From Paractinoplanes deccanensis (GTDB taxonomy: Bacteria; Actinomycetota; Actinomycetes; Mycobacteriales; Micromonosporaceae), in contig NZ_BOMI01000185.1 in assembly GCF_016862115.1 (NCBI RefSeq), forward strand, positions 46,366 through 110,365: a stretch of DNA of 64,000 nt, written 5' to 3'. Shown here piece after piece: positions 8,276 to 16,873 of this stretch. Within the stretch, counting starts at the first letter, position 1. Each line of letters begins with the position of its first letter. The notes under the pieces were generated by a model. That model was not told the DNA's origin. It was given only the letters and a program-made list of their open reading frames with translations, and made no database searches. The translations under genes were made by a program, and so were the position numbers.

Positions 8276-9278
8276 CCGCGGCCGCCTCCAGCAGGGCGTC
8301 GGCCACCCGGGCGACGCCCTGGCCGTCGACCGCCGCCCAGGCCTTGCGCGCCAGCGAGGTGCGCAGGTCCGGGTCGGTGAGCAGCGTCCGCAGGGTCTCC
8401 ACCGCGTCGGGGCCGAAGTGCCCGAGCCGGCCGATGCCCGCCGCGTAACCGCGGGCGAGCGTCCGGTCGTAGCCGAGGATCTGGTTGTCCACGACCCAGA
8501 CCAGCGCCGCCGGCAGGCCGAGGCAGAGCAGCTCCCACGTCGACGTGCCGCTGGCGCTCACCGCCAGGTCGGCGCCGGCGAGCAGCTTCGGCAGGTCGTC
8601 GGTGGGCGCGATGATGTCGAAGCGCTGCCCCTCACCGGGAACGATCTTGTGCAGTTCGCTCCGCAGCTCCTCGTTCGCCCCGATGATCGTGGCGTCGAAC
8701 GGCACCGCCGTACGGGCGAGCAGGTCCGCGATCGCCGGCGCCGCCCGGTAGGCGTCGGTGCCGCCGAAGAAGGCCACGACCTTGGGCGTACGGCCGGAGG
8801 TGTGCACCGGCGGCGCGAGCGGCCGCAGCTGCCGCACCGACCCCCGCAACAGCGCGTAGTCGAGGCCGGCCAGGCCGATCGCGTCCTCGACGTCGATGAC
8901 CGCGTCGAGGTTCTGGTCGACGTAGATGTCCGCCGACTGACCGCGGAAGTCGCCGTCGACGATGGCGAGCACCGGCAGGCCGGTCCTGCGCACCTCGATC
9001 GTGTGCTGCGGCGGCAGCGTGTAGGAGTCGACGACCAGCGCGTCGAGCTGGAGCCGCTCGGTCGCGGCCACCAGGCCGACCGGGTCGAGCGGCGCCGGAT
9101 GCCAGGGCAGCCCGCGCTGGGTGAGCTGGGCCTCGGCCCACTCCACCCCGCCGAGGTCGCTGAGGAACCGGACGCCCACACCGCGCGCCACCAGCTCCTC
9201 GGCGAGCGCCACACAGCGAACCAGATGCCCGACGCCGGTGCGGGCACCGGCGTCGCAGCGAATACCGACGATCGTCAC
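8253..9278 (-). CDS. pseG: PseG: UDP-sugar hydrolase of pseudaminic acid synthesis
   Basis: The product has 341 residues counted from a GTG at 9278, which lies 2 bp after the pseF stop. PseG removes UDP from UDP-2,4-diacetamido-2,4,6-trideoxy-altrose, giving the free sugar that PseI condenses. The N-terminus reads IVGIRCDAGARTGVGHLVRCVALAEEL, which is the family GxGHxxR motif with His18 as the catalytic base. The C-terminal half has a GT-B-like nucleotide-binding region (ADLAVSASGTSTWELLCLGLPAALV). It is the last gene of the minus pse operon. Its length is greater than that of Campylobacter PseG, mostly in loops. With pseB, C, F, H and I all in the window, this assignment is firm. Confidence 0.88.
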   Translation of the reverse strand: MTIVGIRCDAGARTGVGHLVRCVALAEELVARGVGVRFLSDLGGVEWAEAQLTQRGLPWHPAPLDPVGLVAATERLQLDALVVDSYTLPPQHTIEVRRTGLPVLAIVDGDFRGQSADIYVDQNLDAVIDVEDAIGLAGLDYALLRGSVRQLRPLAPPVHTSGRTPKVVAFFGGTDAYRAAPAIADLLARTAVPFDATIIGANEELRSELHKIVPGEGQRFDIIAPTDDLPKLLAGADLAVSASGTSTWELLCLGLPAALVWVVDNQILGYDRTLARGYAAGIGRLGHFGPDAVETLRTLLTDPDLRTSLARKAWAAVDGQGVARVADALLEAAAVRAASPR

Positions 9279-9280
9279 CG

Positions 9281-10006
9281 CTACGCCTGCACCAGGGCCT
9301 TCTGGAGGACGTGCGCGTTGAGCTCGGTGAGGTCCGGCCGGCCGGCGAGCCAGTCGGTGAGCTTGCGCACCGAGATGGGCTCGTCGCCGAAGTGCTGGAC
9401 GATCGCCTCGATCAGCTTCCAGTCGTCCTCGGTGTCGAGGGTGAGCCGCAGGTGGGACAGGTCGGGCTGCATGGTCAGCCCGATCACGTCGTACTGCTCG
9501 GAGTGGGTGTAGATGTACGACGTCACGTGGGTGCGGTGGTGCTCGGTGGCGAGCGCGTCGATCTCGCGCAGGACCGGGGTGCGGACCACCTCGACGTCGA
9601 GGCCGCGCGGCAGCGTCTTGACGATCGACGTGGTCATGTAGTCGGCCTCGGCGGCCATGAAGACCCGGTAGGCGCGGGCGATCAGCTCGGGGTCGAGCAG
9701 CGGCGAGTCGGCGGTGAAGCGCAGCACGACGTCGCTCTCGTGCTCGTCGAGCACGCCGAGGAAGCGCTCCAGGACATCGTCGACGGAGCCGCGGTAGCAG
9801 GGCACGCCGAGCTCGGCGCACTCCGCGGCCACGGCGTCGTCGTCCGGCTCGGTGGTGGTGGCCACGACGAGCTCGTCGAGCACACCGCTCTGCCGGGCGG
9901 CCAGGACCACCCGCTCCAGCACGGTGCGGCTGCCGAGCTTGCGCAGCACCTTGCCGGGCAACCGGGAGGAGCCCATCCGGGCCTGGATGATGCCGAGGGT
10001 TGTCAT
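9281..10006 (-). CDS. pseF: PseF/SpsF-like CMP-nonulosonate cytidylyltransferase
   Basis: The 241-residue protein belongs to the SpsF/PseF branch of CMP-sugar synthetases, which activate pseudaminic acid with CTP for transfer to flagellin or other acceptors. The signature IIQARMGSSRLPGKVLRKLG at the N-terminus binds the nucleotide, and FTADSPLLDPELI carries the metal-binding Asp. The ATG at 10006 overlaps the preceding stop as ATGA, so translation is coupled to the methyltransferase-like gene. SpsF-type members also occur in spore-coat sugar clusters, but the surrounding pse genes favour a pseudaminic acid substrate. Confidence 0.82.
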   Translation of the reverse strand: MTTLGIIQARMGSSRLPGKVLRKLGSRTVLERVVLAARQSGVLDELVVATTTEPDDDAVAAECAELGVPCYRGSVDDVLERFLGVLDEHESDVVLRFTADSPLLDPELIARAYRVFMAAEADYMTTSIVKTLPRGLDVEVVRTPVLREIDALATEHHRTHVTSYIYTHSEQYDVIGLTMQPDLSHLRLTLDTEDDWKLIEAIVQHFGDEPISVRKLTDWLAGRPDLTELNAHVLQKALVQA

Positions 10007-11547
10007 GAAAGTCCTTTTCGAAGGCGATTGCGAGCCTTGCGGGCTACCCCGTATCCGAGCTTCGCAACCCGGAAGCCCACGGAGCCGCTGAAGGCCGCGA
10101 TCTGCATGCGGGCCTTGCGAAGTTCGGAGTCCCGGCGGTCGAGCTCGCGCTCGTACCACTGGGCGCGGGAGGCGGCGTCGGCCAGTTGCCGGCGCAGCGC
10201 CCGGATCTGTTCCTCGTGCTCCCGGCGCGCGTCGGGCGGCGGAGGATCCTCGCCGGGCGGGACGTCGTCGGGCAGGCCCGCGGCGCCGTGCAGGATCGTG
10301 GTGAGGGTCCGTACGTCGGTGGCGGCGGGCCACGGGTGTGCGTAGCCGCCGCCGAGCAGGGTCTCCGCGAACCGCCGGATCACGTCGGCCTGCGGCGGGA
10401 CGCTCGGGTCGAGCACTGTGTAGGTGTCCCGGTGCACCACCACGTTGTCGGCGGTGGCGTCCGGCAGCGCGGAGGCCCAGCCGGTGAGCAGCCGCCGCAC
10501 GATCGGAAGATCGTCCCGCAGGCAGGCGGCCAGAAGCAACTCCTCCAGCAGCCGTCCTCGCGGCAGCGGCCCGTCGAGCGCGGAGAGGTCGTGACCAGGG
10601 ACTTCGTGGAGTACACGGCGGGTCCACGCGCCGTCACGGCCGGGCGCCAGCCCGATCACCGCGCCGTCGGCCGCGGCCGGGCCTTCGCCGGCGTCGCGAC
10701 TCGCGACGGGTGCGGTGAGCAGCACCGGCGGCAGGCTCAGCACGGCGGCGGGGCGCGGCGCGCGGTGGGCGGCGACGATCCAGGCGGCGGCCAGCTCGGG
10801 CCCCAGGCCGCCGCGCACGGCGGCCGCGGCCAGCCGGCGGGGATCGCTCAGGACCGGCCGGCCCGCGTACGCCCGCGCGGTGGCGCTCGCGGTGACGGCG
10901 GCGAGCGCGTCGGCCGGCCCGTCGTGCAGGGCGTTGGGCGTGGCGATCAGCGTCGGCGCCTCGGGCGACGGCCAGGCCGCGCCGAGCCAGTCGATCGCCA
11001 GGCCCTCGGCGGAGAGCCGGGCGGCGAGGCGGCCCGGGTTGCCCGGCTTGGTGTCGAACTCGCCGAGCGGCCGCCACGCGCTGTCGTCCTGCGCCGAGGT
11101 GGTGGACGACGGGTCGACGAGCTTGTGCACGCCCAGCTCGTTCTCGACGGCGAGCAGCAGGGTGCCGCCGGGGCGCAGGAGGCGCTTGAGCGCCTGGAGG
11201 CTCTCGGCCCAGTCGAGCTGGGGTCCCTCGACCGAGCAGAGCCGGCCGAGGCCGTCGAGGGCCACGACGACGTCGTACCGCTCGGCCTCGGTGACCTTGG
11301 GGAGCGTGCCGCAGAGCACGCGGACGCCGCGGGCCTCCAGCTCGATGGCCTCGGGCTGGGAGCGGAGCAGGCAGGTCACGGTGGCGCGGCCGGCGAGCGC
11401 GTCGATCAGCGCGTCGTCGTGCGGCCCCGCGACCAGCACCTCGGCGCCCGCGGGCAGGTGCGCGGCGAGATGTCCGAAGAGGGCGCCGCCGGCGCGGGGC
11501 CTGTCCTCGGTGAAGGAGGGCATCTCACCGCCTACCATTTCCATCAC
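10003..11547 (-). CDS. methyltransferase-like protein with C-terminal coiled coil (paralogue of the 29 kb gene)
   Basis: The 514-residue protein has a Rossmann-type N-terminal half resembling class I methyltransferases: a VLVAGPHDDALIDAL strand-turn, YDVVVALDGLGRL, and LKRLLRPGGTLLLAVEN as the post-motif. The usual glycine-rich SAM loop (DxGxGxG) is replaced by AGPHDD, so activity is uncertain. The middle region (residues about 330-430) resembles a phosphotransferase-like fold without clear catalytic residues. The end (about residues 440-500) is a charged coiled coil ending in a basic tail. It shares its whole layout with the product of 29076-30911. It lies within the pse operon; GTG 11547 overlaps the previous stop as GTGA. 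It may modify or hand over the glycan, but this is unproven. Confidence 0.6.
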   Translation of the reverse strand: MMEMVGGEMPSFTEDRPRAGGALFGHLAAHLPAGAEVLVAGPHDDALIDALAGRATVTCLLRSQPEAIELEARGVRVLCGTLPKVTEAERYDVVVALDGLGRLCSVEGPQLDWAESLQALKRLLRPGGTLLLAVENELGVHKLVDPSSTTSAQDDSAWRPLGEFDTKPGNPGRLAARLSAEGLAIDWLGAAWPSPEAPTLIATPNALHDGPADALAAVTASATARAYAGRPVLSDPRRLAAAAVRGGLGPELAAAWIVAAHRAPRPAAVLSLPPVLLTAPVASRDAGEGPAAADGAVIGLAPGRDGAWTRRVLHEVPGHDLSALDGPLPRGRLLEELLLAACLRDDLPIVRRLLTGWASALPDATADNVVVHRDTYTVLDPSVPPQADVIRRFAETLLGGGYAHPWPAATDVRTLTTILHGAAGLPDDVPPGEDPPPPDARREHEEQIRALRRQLADAASRAQWYERELDRRDSELRKARMQIAAFSGSVGFRVAKLGYGVARKARNRLRKGLS

Positions 11548-12371
11548 GCGGGCACCCTAGCCTTCGCGGTCCACCCGAGGATCGCCCGGAGCTCCGCCGG
11601 GGAGGCGAGGTAGCCGTCGCCCAGCTCGGCGAGCGCGGACGGGCGGGCCACCGCCATGTCGAGATGCTTGCCGTGCAGCTCGGGCCACTCGCGGCGGATC
11701 CGGGCGGCCATCGGCAGATCTTCCTTGTCGAGGTGCATCGGGTCGCCGTAGACGGCCGGCTCGCAGCCCGCCGCGACGCCGTGGAAGATCGCACTGCTCA
11801 GCCTGTTGGACGCGACGCGCTTGTGCCGGCGCAGCTCGGCGAGCTGCTTGTCGAGGAAGTGGCGGTCGGTGTCGCGCCACTGCTTGCCGCGGTAGCCGTG
11901 GCAGATGACCCGGCCGTACTGCTCGTACGACGCCCGGACCTTGTCGTTGCGGAACTCGTTCCAGTAGAGGCAGAAGGTGACGGCGCCCTGCTCGGTCTCG
12001 AGGATCTCCTCGACCTGCCGCTGGTGGTCGCCGAGCACCTGCTGGTTCTCCCACCCGTGGAACGGATAGAAGATCGTGCCCTCGCGCGGCGGGGCGTCCG
12101 GGTCCTCGGGGCGCATGGTCAGCAGGTAGAGGAAGGGCGCGCCGATGACCGTGGCCTGCCGGCGCCCCATCGACCAGGCCCGCCGCCGGGTGCGCTCGGA
12201 ATAGACGAGGATGGGCCGGCCCGGCACGTACGGCGTGCCGAAGCCGAGCCCGTCCACCACGTTCCAGCCGTGCTGCACATAGCCGTCGATGCGGGGCGGG
12301 TTCTCGGGATCGAGACCGCAGTATTCCGCGAGGATGTGCGCGTGGCCGTAGAAGTGGTTGGCGTGGTGCAC
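11544..12371 (-). CDS. putative glycosyltransferase of the pse locus
   Basis: Starting at a GTG (12371), 4 bp after the pseC stop, the product has 275 residues. I do not recognise a named family with certainty. The C-terminal half has a pattern seen in GT-B-like capsule and surface-sugar transferases: RVASNRLSSAIFHGVAAGCEPAVYGDP, where the conserved Ser/Asn-Arg and the following Gly-Asp are typical nucleotide-sugar contacts. The N-terminus contains HHANHFYGHAHILAEYCG. Its position between pseC and pseF makes a nonulosonate transfer role attractive. A hydrolase or other sugar enzyme is not excluded. No membrane segment or signal peptide is visible. Confidence 0.5.
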   Translation of the reverse strand: MHHANHFYGHAHILAEYCGLDPENPPRIDGYVQHGWNVVDGLGFGTPYVPGRPILVYSERTRRRAWSMGRRQATVIGAPFLYLLTMRPEDPDAPPREGTIFYPFHGWENQQVLGDHQRQVEEILETEQGAVTFCLYWNEFRNDKVRASYEQYGRVICHGYRGKQWRDTDRHFLDKQLAELRRHKRVASNRLSSAIFHGVAAGCEPAVYGDPMHLDKEDLPMAARIRREWPELHGKHLDMAVARPSALAELGDGYLASPAELRAILGWTAKARVPA

Positions 12372-12375
12372 CCGT

Positions 12376-13500
12376 CTAGCTCCCGAGGATGGTCCGCAGC
12401 GCCTCGACGACTCGGTCCTGGTCGGCATCGCTGAGGTCGACGAAGAGCGGCAACGATAGCTCTTCAGCGTAGAAGGACTCGGCGACGGGGCACATCCCAC
12501 GGCGGTAGCCAAGCTCCTCGAAGGCCGGGTGCCAGTAGACCGGGATGTAGTTGACCTGCACGCCGATGCCGGCCTCGCGCAGCCGGTCGTACACCTCGCG
12601 GCGGCGGCCGTCGAGCACCCGGACGGGGTAGAGGTGACGCAGCGGGTCGACGCCCTCGCGCTGGGTCGGCAGCCGCAGCCCGGGCACGTCGGCGAGCAGC
12701 TCGTCGTAGCGCGCGGTGAGCTCCTGCCGGCGGGCCTTGAACGCGCCCAGCCGCTTGAGCTGGGAGCTGCCGAGGGCGCAGAGGATGTCGGGCAGGCGGT
12801 AGTTGAGGCCGAGCTCGTGCACCTCGTAGAACCAGCCGCCCTCGTCGGGCCGGCGCAGCTTGGCCGGGTCCTTCACCATGCCGACGTTGTGGAACGTGCG
12901 GGCACGCTCCAGCAGGTCGGGCCGGATCGAGGCGACGGCGCCGCCCTCGGCCGTGGTGAGGTTCTTCGTCGGGAAGAACGAGAAGGTGGTCAGGTCGGCG
13001 AGCGTGCCCACCGGCCGGCCGTGGAAACTCGACCCGATCGAGTGAGCGGCGTCGCCGATCAGCACCGCGCCCGCGCTCTCCGAGATCTTGCGGAGGGCGT
13101 CGTAGTCGGCGGGGTGGCCGGCGTAGTCGACGGCGGCGATCGCCTTGGTCTTGGCGGTGACCAGCGACTCGACCGAGGCCGGGTCGATGTTGGCGGTGTC
13201 GTCCTCGATGTCGGCGAAGACGACCTTGGCGCCGAGCATCATGGCGGTGGAGGCCGTGGCCACGAAGGTCATCGGGGTGGTGACCACCTCGTCGCCCGCG
13301 CCGACCCCGGCCGCCGCGTACGCCGTGTGCAGCGCCGTCGTGCCGTTGGTGACCGTGACGGCGGGCGCGCCCGCCGCGGCCTCGATGTCCGCCTCGAACT
13401 GCGCGACGCGCGGACCCGTCGTCAGCCAGTCGCTGCCGAGGGCGGCGACGACCGCCTCGGCGTCGGACTCGTCGATCGACTGCCGCCCGTAGGGCAGCAT
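12376..13500 (-). CDS. pseC: PseC: PLP-dependent 4-aminotransferase
   Basis: This 374-residue DegT/DnrJ/EryC1/StrS-family aminotransferase converts UDP-4-keto-6-deoxy-AltNAc to the 4-amino sugar using glutamate. Visible hallmarks are the start MLPYGRQSIDESD, VTNGTTALHTAY (phosphate-binding), VLIGDAAHSIG with the cofactor-stacking Asp150, and SFFPTKNLTTAEGG with the PLP-binding Lys179. The ATG at 13500 overlaps the pseB stop by one base, so both enzymes are made together. It is second in the minus pse operon, matching the pathway order. Confidence 0.93.
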   Translation of the reverse strand: MLPYGRQSIDESDAEAVVAALGSDWLTTGPRVAQFEADIEAAAGAPAVTVTNGTTALHTAYAAAGVGAGDEVVTTPMTFVATASTAMMLGAKVVFADIEDDTANIDPASVESLVTAKTKAIAAVDYAGHPADYDALRKISESAGAVLIGDAAHSIGSSFHGRPVGTLADLTTFSFFPTKNLTTAEGGAVASIRPDLLERARTFHNVGMVKDPAKLRRPDEGGWFYEVHELGLNYRLPDILCALGSSQLKRLGAFKARRQELTARYDELLADVPGLRLPTQREGVDPLRHLYPVRVLDGRRREVYDRLREAGIGVQVNYIPVYWHPAFEELGYRRGMCPVAESFYAEELSLPLFVDLSDADQDRVVEALRTILGS

Positions 13501-14480
13501 CAGTTCTCCTCGAGGAGGGCGCGCATGTCCTCGACCGAGAGCCAGAGGTCGTTGTTGTCCGAGCGGTAGTTGAAGCCGTCCTGGACTTCCTCGCCGCCGG
13601 CCGGGGTCTCGTAGCCCCAGCTCGCCACGACCGGCTGCACCACGTAGCGGTCGGGGAAGCGCAGCGTGCGGCGGCTGTCGTCGGCCGCGATCATCTCCTC
13701 GTGCAGCTTCTCGCCCGGGCGCACGCCGACCTCGTGGGTCGCCGAGTCGGGCGCGACGGCCTCGACCAGGTCGAGGATGCGCATGCTCGGGATGCGCGGC
13801 ACGTAGAGCTCGCCGCCCTGCATGACGTCGAACGAGTCGACGACGAACTTCACGGCCTGGGGGAGCGTGATCCAGAAGCGGGTCATCCGCTTGTCGGTGA
13901 TCGGCAGGCTCTTGCCCTCGGCGGCGAGGCGGCGGAACAGCGGGACGACCGAGCCGCGGCTGCCCATAACGTTTCCGTAACGAACCACCGAGAGGCGGGT
14001 CGGGTGGGTCGCCGCGTAGTGGTTGCCGGCGATGAAGAGCTTGTCGGCGACCAGCTTGGTGGCGCCGTACAGGTTGATCGGGCTCGACGCCTTGTCGGTG
14101 GAGAGCGCGACGACCTTCTTGACGCCCTTGTCGATCGCGGCGTCGATCACGTTCTGCGAGCCGTTGATGTTGGTCTCGACGAACTCCGACGGGTTGTACT
14201 CCGCGGTGTCGACCTGCTTGAGCGCGGCCGCGTGCACCACGTAGTCGACGCCGTGCATCGCGCGCTCCAGGCGCGCCTTGTCCCGGATGTCGCCCAGGAA
14301 GAAGCGCAGCCGCGGGTCATCGTTGAACATCTGCCGCAGCTCGTACTGCTTCAGCTCGTCCCGGGAGAACACGACGATCCGGTGCGGGTCGAGGTGGGTC
14401 AGGGCGTAGTTGAGGAACGCCTTGCCGAAGGAACCGGTGGCACCGGTGACCAGGATCGACGATCCGCTGAGTACAGACAC
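13500..14480 (-). CDS. pseB: PseB: UDP-GlcNAc 4,6-dehydratase/5-epimerase
   Basis: The 326-residue SDR-type enzyme starts pseudaminic acid synthesis by dehydrating and inverting UDP-GlcNAc. It shows the NADP motif VTGATGSFG, the RDELKQYELRQMF signature of the FlaA1/PseB group, the catalytic pair in LSTDKAS (Asp129, Lys130), and YGATK (Tyr138, Lys142). The GTG at 14480 is chosen because GGGAG lies 8 nt upstream and the family begins with this strand; longer in-frame extensions would enter the divergent promoter region. It is first in the minus operon and faces the acyl carrier protein gene across about 190 bp. Confidence 0.94.
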   Translation of the reverse strand: MSVLSGSSILVTGATGSFGKAFLNYALTHLDPHRIVVFSRDELKQYELRQMFNDDPRLRFFLGDIRDKARLERAMHGVDYVVHAAALKQVDTAEYNPSEFVETNINGSQNVIDAAIDKGVKKVVALSTDKASSPINLYGATKLVADKLFIAGNHYAATHPTRLSVVRYGNVMGSRGSVVPLFRRLAAEGKSLPITDKRMTRFWITLPQAVKFVVDSFDVMQGGELYVPRIPSMRILDLVEAVAPDSATHEVGVRPGEKLHEEMIAADDSRRTLRFPDRYVVQPVVASWGYETPAGGEEVQDGFNYRSDNNDLWLSVEDMRALLEEN

Positions 14481-14671
14481 TTGATTTTCTCCCGGGGGGT
14501 GGGACAAGGACGCGGTACGAGCCGGAAGCATAACCATCCGACCAGCCGATTCGTGGCGCAAGCTCAAACGATCACCGTAGTTCACCCTGTGTTCAGCTAG
14601 CATTGGCCCGGCCTTCATGGGCCACAGTCAGTTTTAGAATCCTCTGTCCACAGCCCCCTTGGAGTTACCCC
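14481..14671. promoter_or_regulatory. divergent promoter region between pseB and the ACP operon
   Basis: This 191-bp gap holds the promoters of both halves of the pse locus. It is AT-richer than the surroundings. On the plus strand a -10-like TAGCAT (14598-14603) lies upstream of the ACP gene. A GCCGATT element near 14540 recalls the -10 of FliA/WhiG-type sigma factors, but a matching -35 at the usual spacing is not clear. Shared regulation of both operons is plausible. Confidence 0.45.
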
Positions 14672-14917
14672 GTGAGCGAACTGCAGAGACTGCGCGAGGC
14701 GTTCCGCACCGCACTGGACCTTCCGGCGGACGCCCCCGTGGACGACCTGCGGTACCAGGACAACGAGAAGTGGGACTCGCTCGCTCACATGTCGCTGGTG
14801 GCCACCATCGAGGACGAGTTCTCGGTGATGATTGACACAGACGACGTCATCAACATGTCGAGCTTCCAGGAAGCGATCAGCATCCTCGGTAAGTACGGGA
14901 TCAACTTCAATGAGTGA
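14672..14917 (+). CDS. acyl carrier protein
   Basis: The 81-residue acidic protein has the ACP phosphopantetheine site WDSLAHMSLV, with Ser36 as the attachment residue, followed by EDEFSVMIDTDDVINMSSFQEAI, a typical helix III-IV region. It is not beside fatty acid synthase genes but opens an operon with a FabG-like reductase, an AMP-ligase and LuxE/LuxC-like proteins. It is therefore likely a dedicated carrier for an acyl group used in surface glycan decoration. The GTG start has GGAG 7 nt upstream. It overlaps the next gene by 8 bp. Confidence 0.9.
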   Translation: MSELQRLREAFRTALDLPADAPVDDLRYQDNEKWDSLAHMSLVATIEDEFSVMIDTDDVINMSSFQEAISILGKYGINFNE

Positions 14918-15647
14918 CCGGGCGGCCCTGGTCACAGGCGCCTCCCGTGGCATCGGCAAGGCGACCGCCACCAAGCTGGCGGAGCGCGGCTACGACCTGG
15001 TCCTGCACGGCCACGGCGCCGACGCGGTGGCCGCGGTCGCGGCCGAGCTGAGCGAGAAGTTCGGCGTCACCGCGCTGCACGCGCACGGTGACATCGCCGA
15101 CCCGGCGACCAGCAAGGCCCTGATCCAGCTGGCGTTCCAGAGCTTCAAGCGCCTGGACGCGCTGGTGGTCAACGCCGGCACGCACGCCGCCGGCATGCTC
15201 GGCATGACCGACGACGCCACCATCGAGCGACTCTTCGCGGTGAACGCGGCCGGCGCCGTCTACACCCTGCGCGGCGCCGCCCGGCTGCTCGCCCGCGGCA
15301 AGGACCCGGCCGTCGTCCTGCTCTCGTCGATCACCGCGAGCCGCGGGATCGCCGGGCAGGCCGTCTACTCCGCGTCCAAGGGCGCCGTGGCGGCCCTGGC
15401 GCGGTCCGCGGCCAAGGAGCTCGGGCCGCAGGGCATCCGGGTCAACGCGGTCGAGCCGGGCTTCATCCGGACCGACATGCTCGACACCCTCGACGAGAAG
15501 GGCCGCGAGGAGCGCATCGGCGACACCGCGCTGCGGCGGCTCGGCGAGGCCGAGGACGTGGCCGACGTGATCGCCTTCCTTCTTTCCGACCAGGCCCGCT
15601 TCGTCACCGGTCAGGTGATCGGGGTCGACGGAGGACTCAAGCTGTGA
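14910..15647 (+). CDS. FabG-like short-chain dehydrogenase/reductase
   Basis: The 245-residue SDR has the cofactor loop VTGASRGIGKAT at its N-terminus, the catalytic Ser139/Ser140, YSASK (Tyr153, Lys157), and the C-terminal FVTGQVIGVDGG typical of 3-oxoacyl-ACP reductases. It probably reduces a 3-keto acyl group (giving a 3-hydroxyacyl chain) on the neighbouring carrier protein. The ATG at 14910 overlaps the ACP stop by 8 bp. Its place between an ACP and an acyl-activating ligase supports action on ACP-bound substrates rather than in primary fatty acid synthesis. Confidence 0.88.
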   Translation: MSDRAALVTGASRGIGKATATKLAERGYDLVLHGHGADAVAAVAAELSEKFGVTALHAHGDIADPATSKALIQLAFQSFKRLDALVVNAGTHAAGMLGMTDDATIERLFAVNAAGAVYTLRGAARLLARGKDPAVVLLSSITASRGIAGQAVYSASKGAVAALARSAAKELGPQGIRVNAVEPGFIRTDMLDTLDEKGREERIGDTALRRLGEAEDVADVIAFLLSDQARFVTGQVIGVDGGLKL

Positions 15648-16873
15648 ACCTGTTCCACCCCGGTGCCCGCGTCGTCGACGCGGTCACCGGCGAGACGCTG
15701 ACCGAGGAAATGATCGAGGCGGCGGCCGCCGTCCTGGCCGAGGAGCCCGGCGGGGTGGTCTTCCTGCCGATCGAGACGACCGTCGCGTCGATCGCCCGCT
15801 ACCTGGCGGCGCTGCGGCTCGGCCGTCCGGTCGTGCTTCTCGACCCGGACGGCGACCACGGCGACCTGGTCGAGCGGTTCAGCACGACCGACGTGCACCC
15901 CGATCTGGCGCTGCTGCTGACCACCAGCGGGTCGACCGGCAACCCCAAGCTGGTCCGGCTCTCGGCGAGCGCCGTCGAGACGAACGCCGAGCAGATCGCG
16001 CAGGTGCTCGACATCACCGCCGAGTCGGTAGCGATCACCACGTTGCCGCTCTTCTACTCGTACGGCATGTCGGTCCTGAACTCGCACCTGCTGCGTGGCG
16101 CCACCGTCGTGCTGGAGCGCACCGGCATCATGCAGCGCGACTTCTGGAAGGCCGCGGTCGAGCACGGCGTCACCTCGATGGCGTTCGTCCCGTCGCAGTA
16201 CGAGATGCTCCGCCGGCTGCGCTTCGACCCCGCGAAATACCCCACGCTGCGCAATCTCACCCAGGCCGGCGGCCGGCTGCGTGCCGAGCTGGTCACCGAC
16301 TTCGCCCAGCGCATGGCATCCGTCGGCGGCCGGCTCTACGTGATGTACGGCCAGACCGAGGCCGCGCCGCGGATGACGACGCTGCCGCCGGACCGGCTCG
16401 CCGACAAGCTCGGCTCGGTCGGCCTCGCGCTGCCCGGCTCGCACTTCACGATCGAGGACGACGAGGTCGTCTTCCACGGCCCGAACGTGATGATGGGCTA
16501 CGCCGACACCGCCGCCGACCTGGCCAAGGGCGACGAGCAGGGCGGCGTGCTGCGCACCGGCGACCTGGGCCGGCTCGACGACGAGGGCTTCCTGTTCATC
16601 ACCGGCCGCATCAAGCGGATGGCCAAGGTCTTCGGGGTGCGGATCAACCTCGACGACGTCGAGAAGAACTTCCCGGTCGCGGCCGTGGCCGGCGACGACA
16701 GGCTCGAGGTCTTCGGGGTGGGCATTTCGGACGAGGAGGCCCGCACCCTGCGCACCAAGATCGCCGAGTGGCTCGGGACACACTTCACCGGCGTGAACGT
16801 GCGTAGTGTTGACGCGCTGCCGCTGTTGCCCAACGGCAAGACCGACTATCGGGCGTTGGAGTCGTCGCTGTGA
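15644..16873 (+). CDS. ANL-superfamily AMP-ligase (acyl-ACP/CoA synthetase-like)
   Basis: The 409-residue adenylating enzyme is shorter than typical acyl-CoA synthetases but keeps the core motifs. These are the P-loop LLTTSGSTGNPK, YGQTEA (A5), TGDLG (A7), GRIKRMAKVFGVRINLDDVE (A8 hinge) and LPNGKTDY with the catalytic Lys399. It activates a carboxylic acid as its adenylate, most likely to load the operon's ACP. GTG 15644 overlaps the upstream stop as GTGA. The compact N-terminus, with about 80 residues before the P-loop, resembles ligases of O-antigen and flagellar glycosylation loci. The acid used is unknown. Confidence 0.85.
   Translation: MNLFHPGARVVDAVTGETLTEEMIEAAAAVLAEEPGGVVFLPIETTVASIARYLAALRLGRPVVLLDPDGDHGDLVERFSTTDVHPDLALLLTTSGSTGNPKLVRLSASAVETNAEQIAQVLDITAESVAITTLPLFYSYGMSVLNSHLLRGATVVLERTGIMQRDFWKAAVEHGVTSMAFVPSQYEMLRRLRFDPAKYPTLRNLTQAGGRLRAELVTDFAQRMASVGGRLYVMYGQTEAAPRMTTLPPDRLADKLGSVGLALPGSHFTIEDDEVVFHGPNVMMGYADTAADLAKGDEQGGVLRTGDLGRLDDEGFLFITGRIKRMAKVFGVRINLDDVEKNFPVAAVAGDDRLEVFGVGISDEEARTLRTKIAEWLGTHFTGVNVRSVDALPLLPNGKTDYRALESSL

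Noticed and set aside
14511..14535. An 18-base match (minus strand, TTATGCTTCCGGCTCGTA) to the E. coli lac promoter spacer
   Set aside because: No other vector or lac sequence flanks it, and the surrounding bases fit the native pseB leader. I treat it as coincidence, though the length is striking.
14520..14550. A FliA/WhiG-like promoter for the ACP operon
   Set aside because: GCCGATT resembles the -10, but no TAAA-type -35 occurs at the required spacing, so I do not call it.
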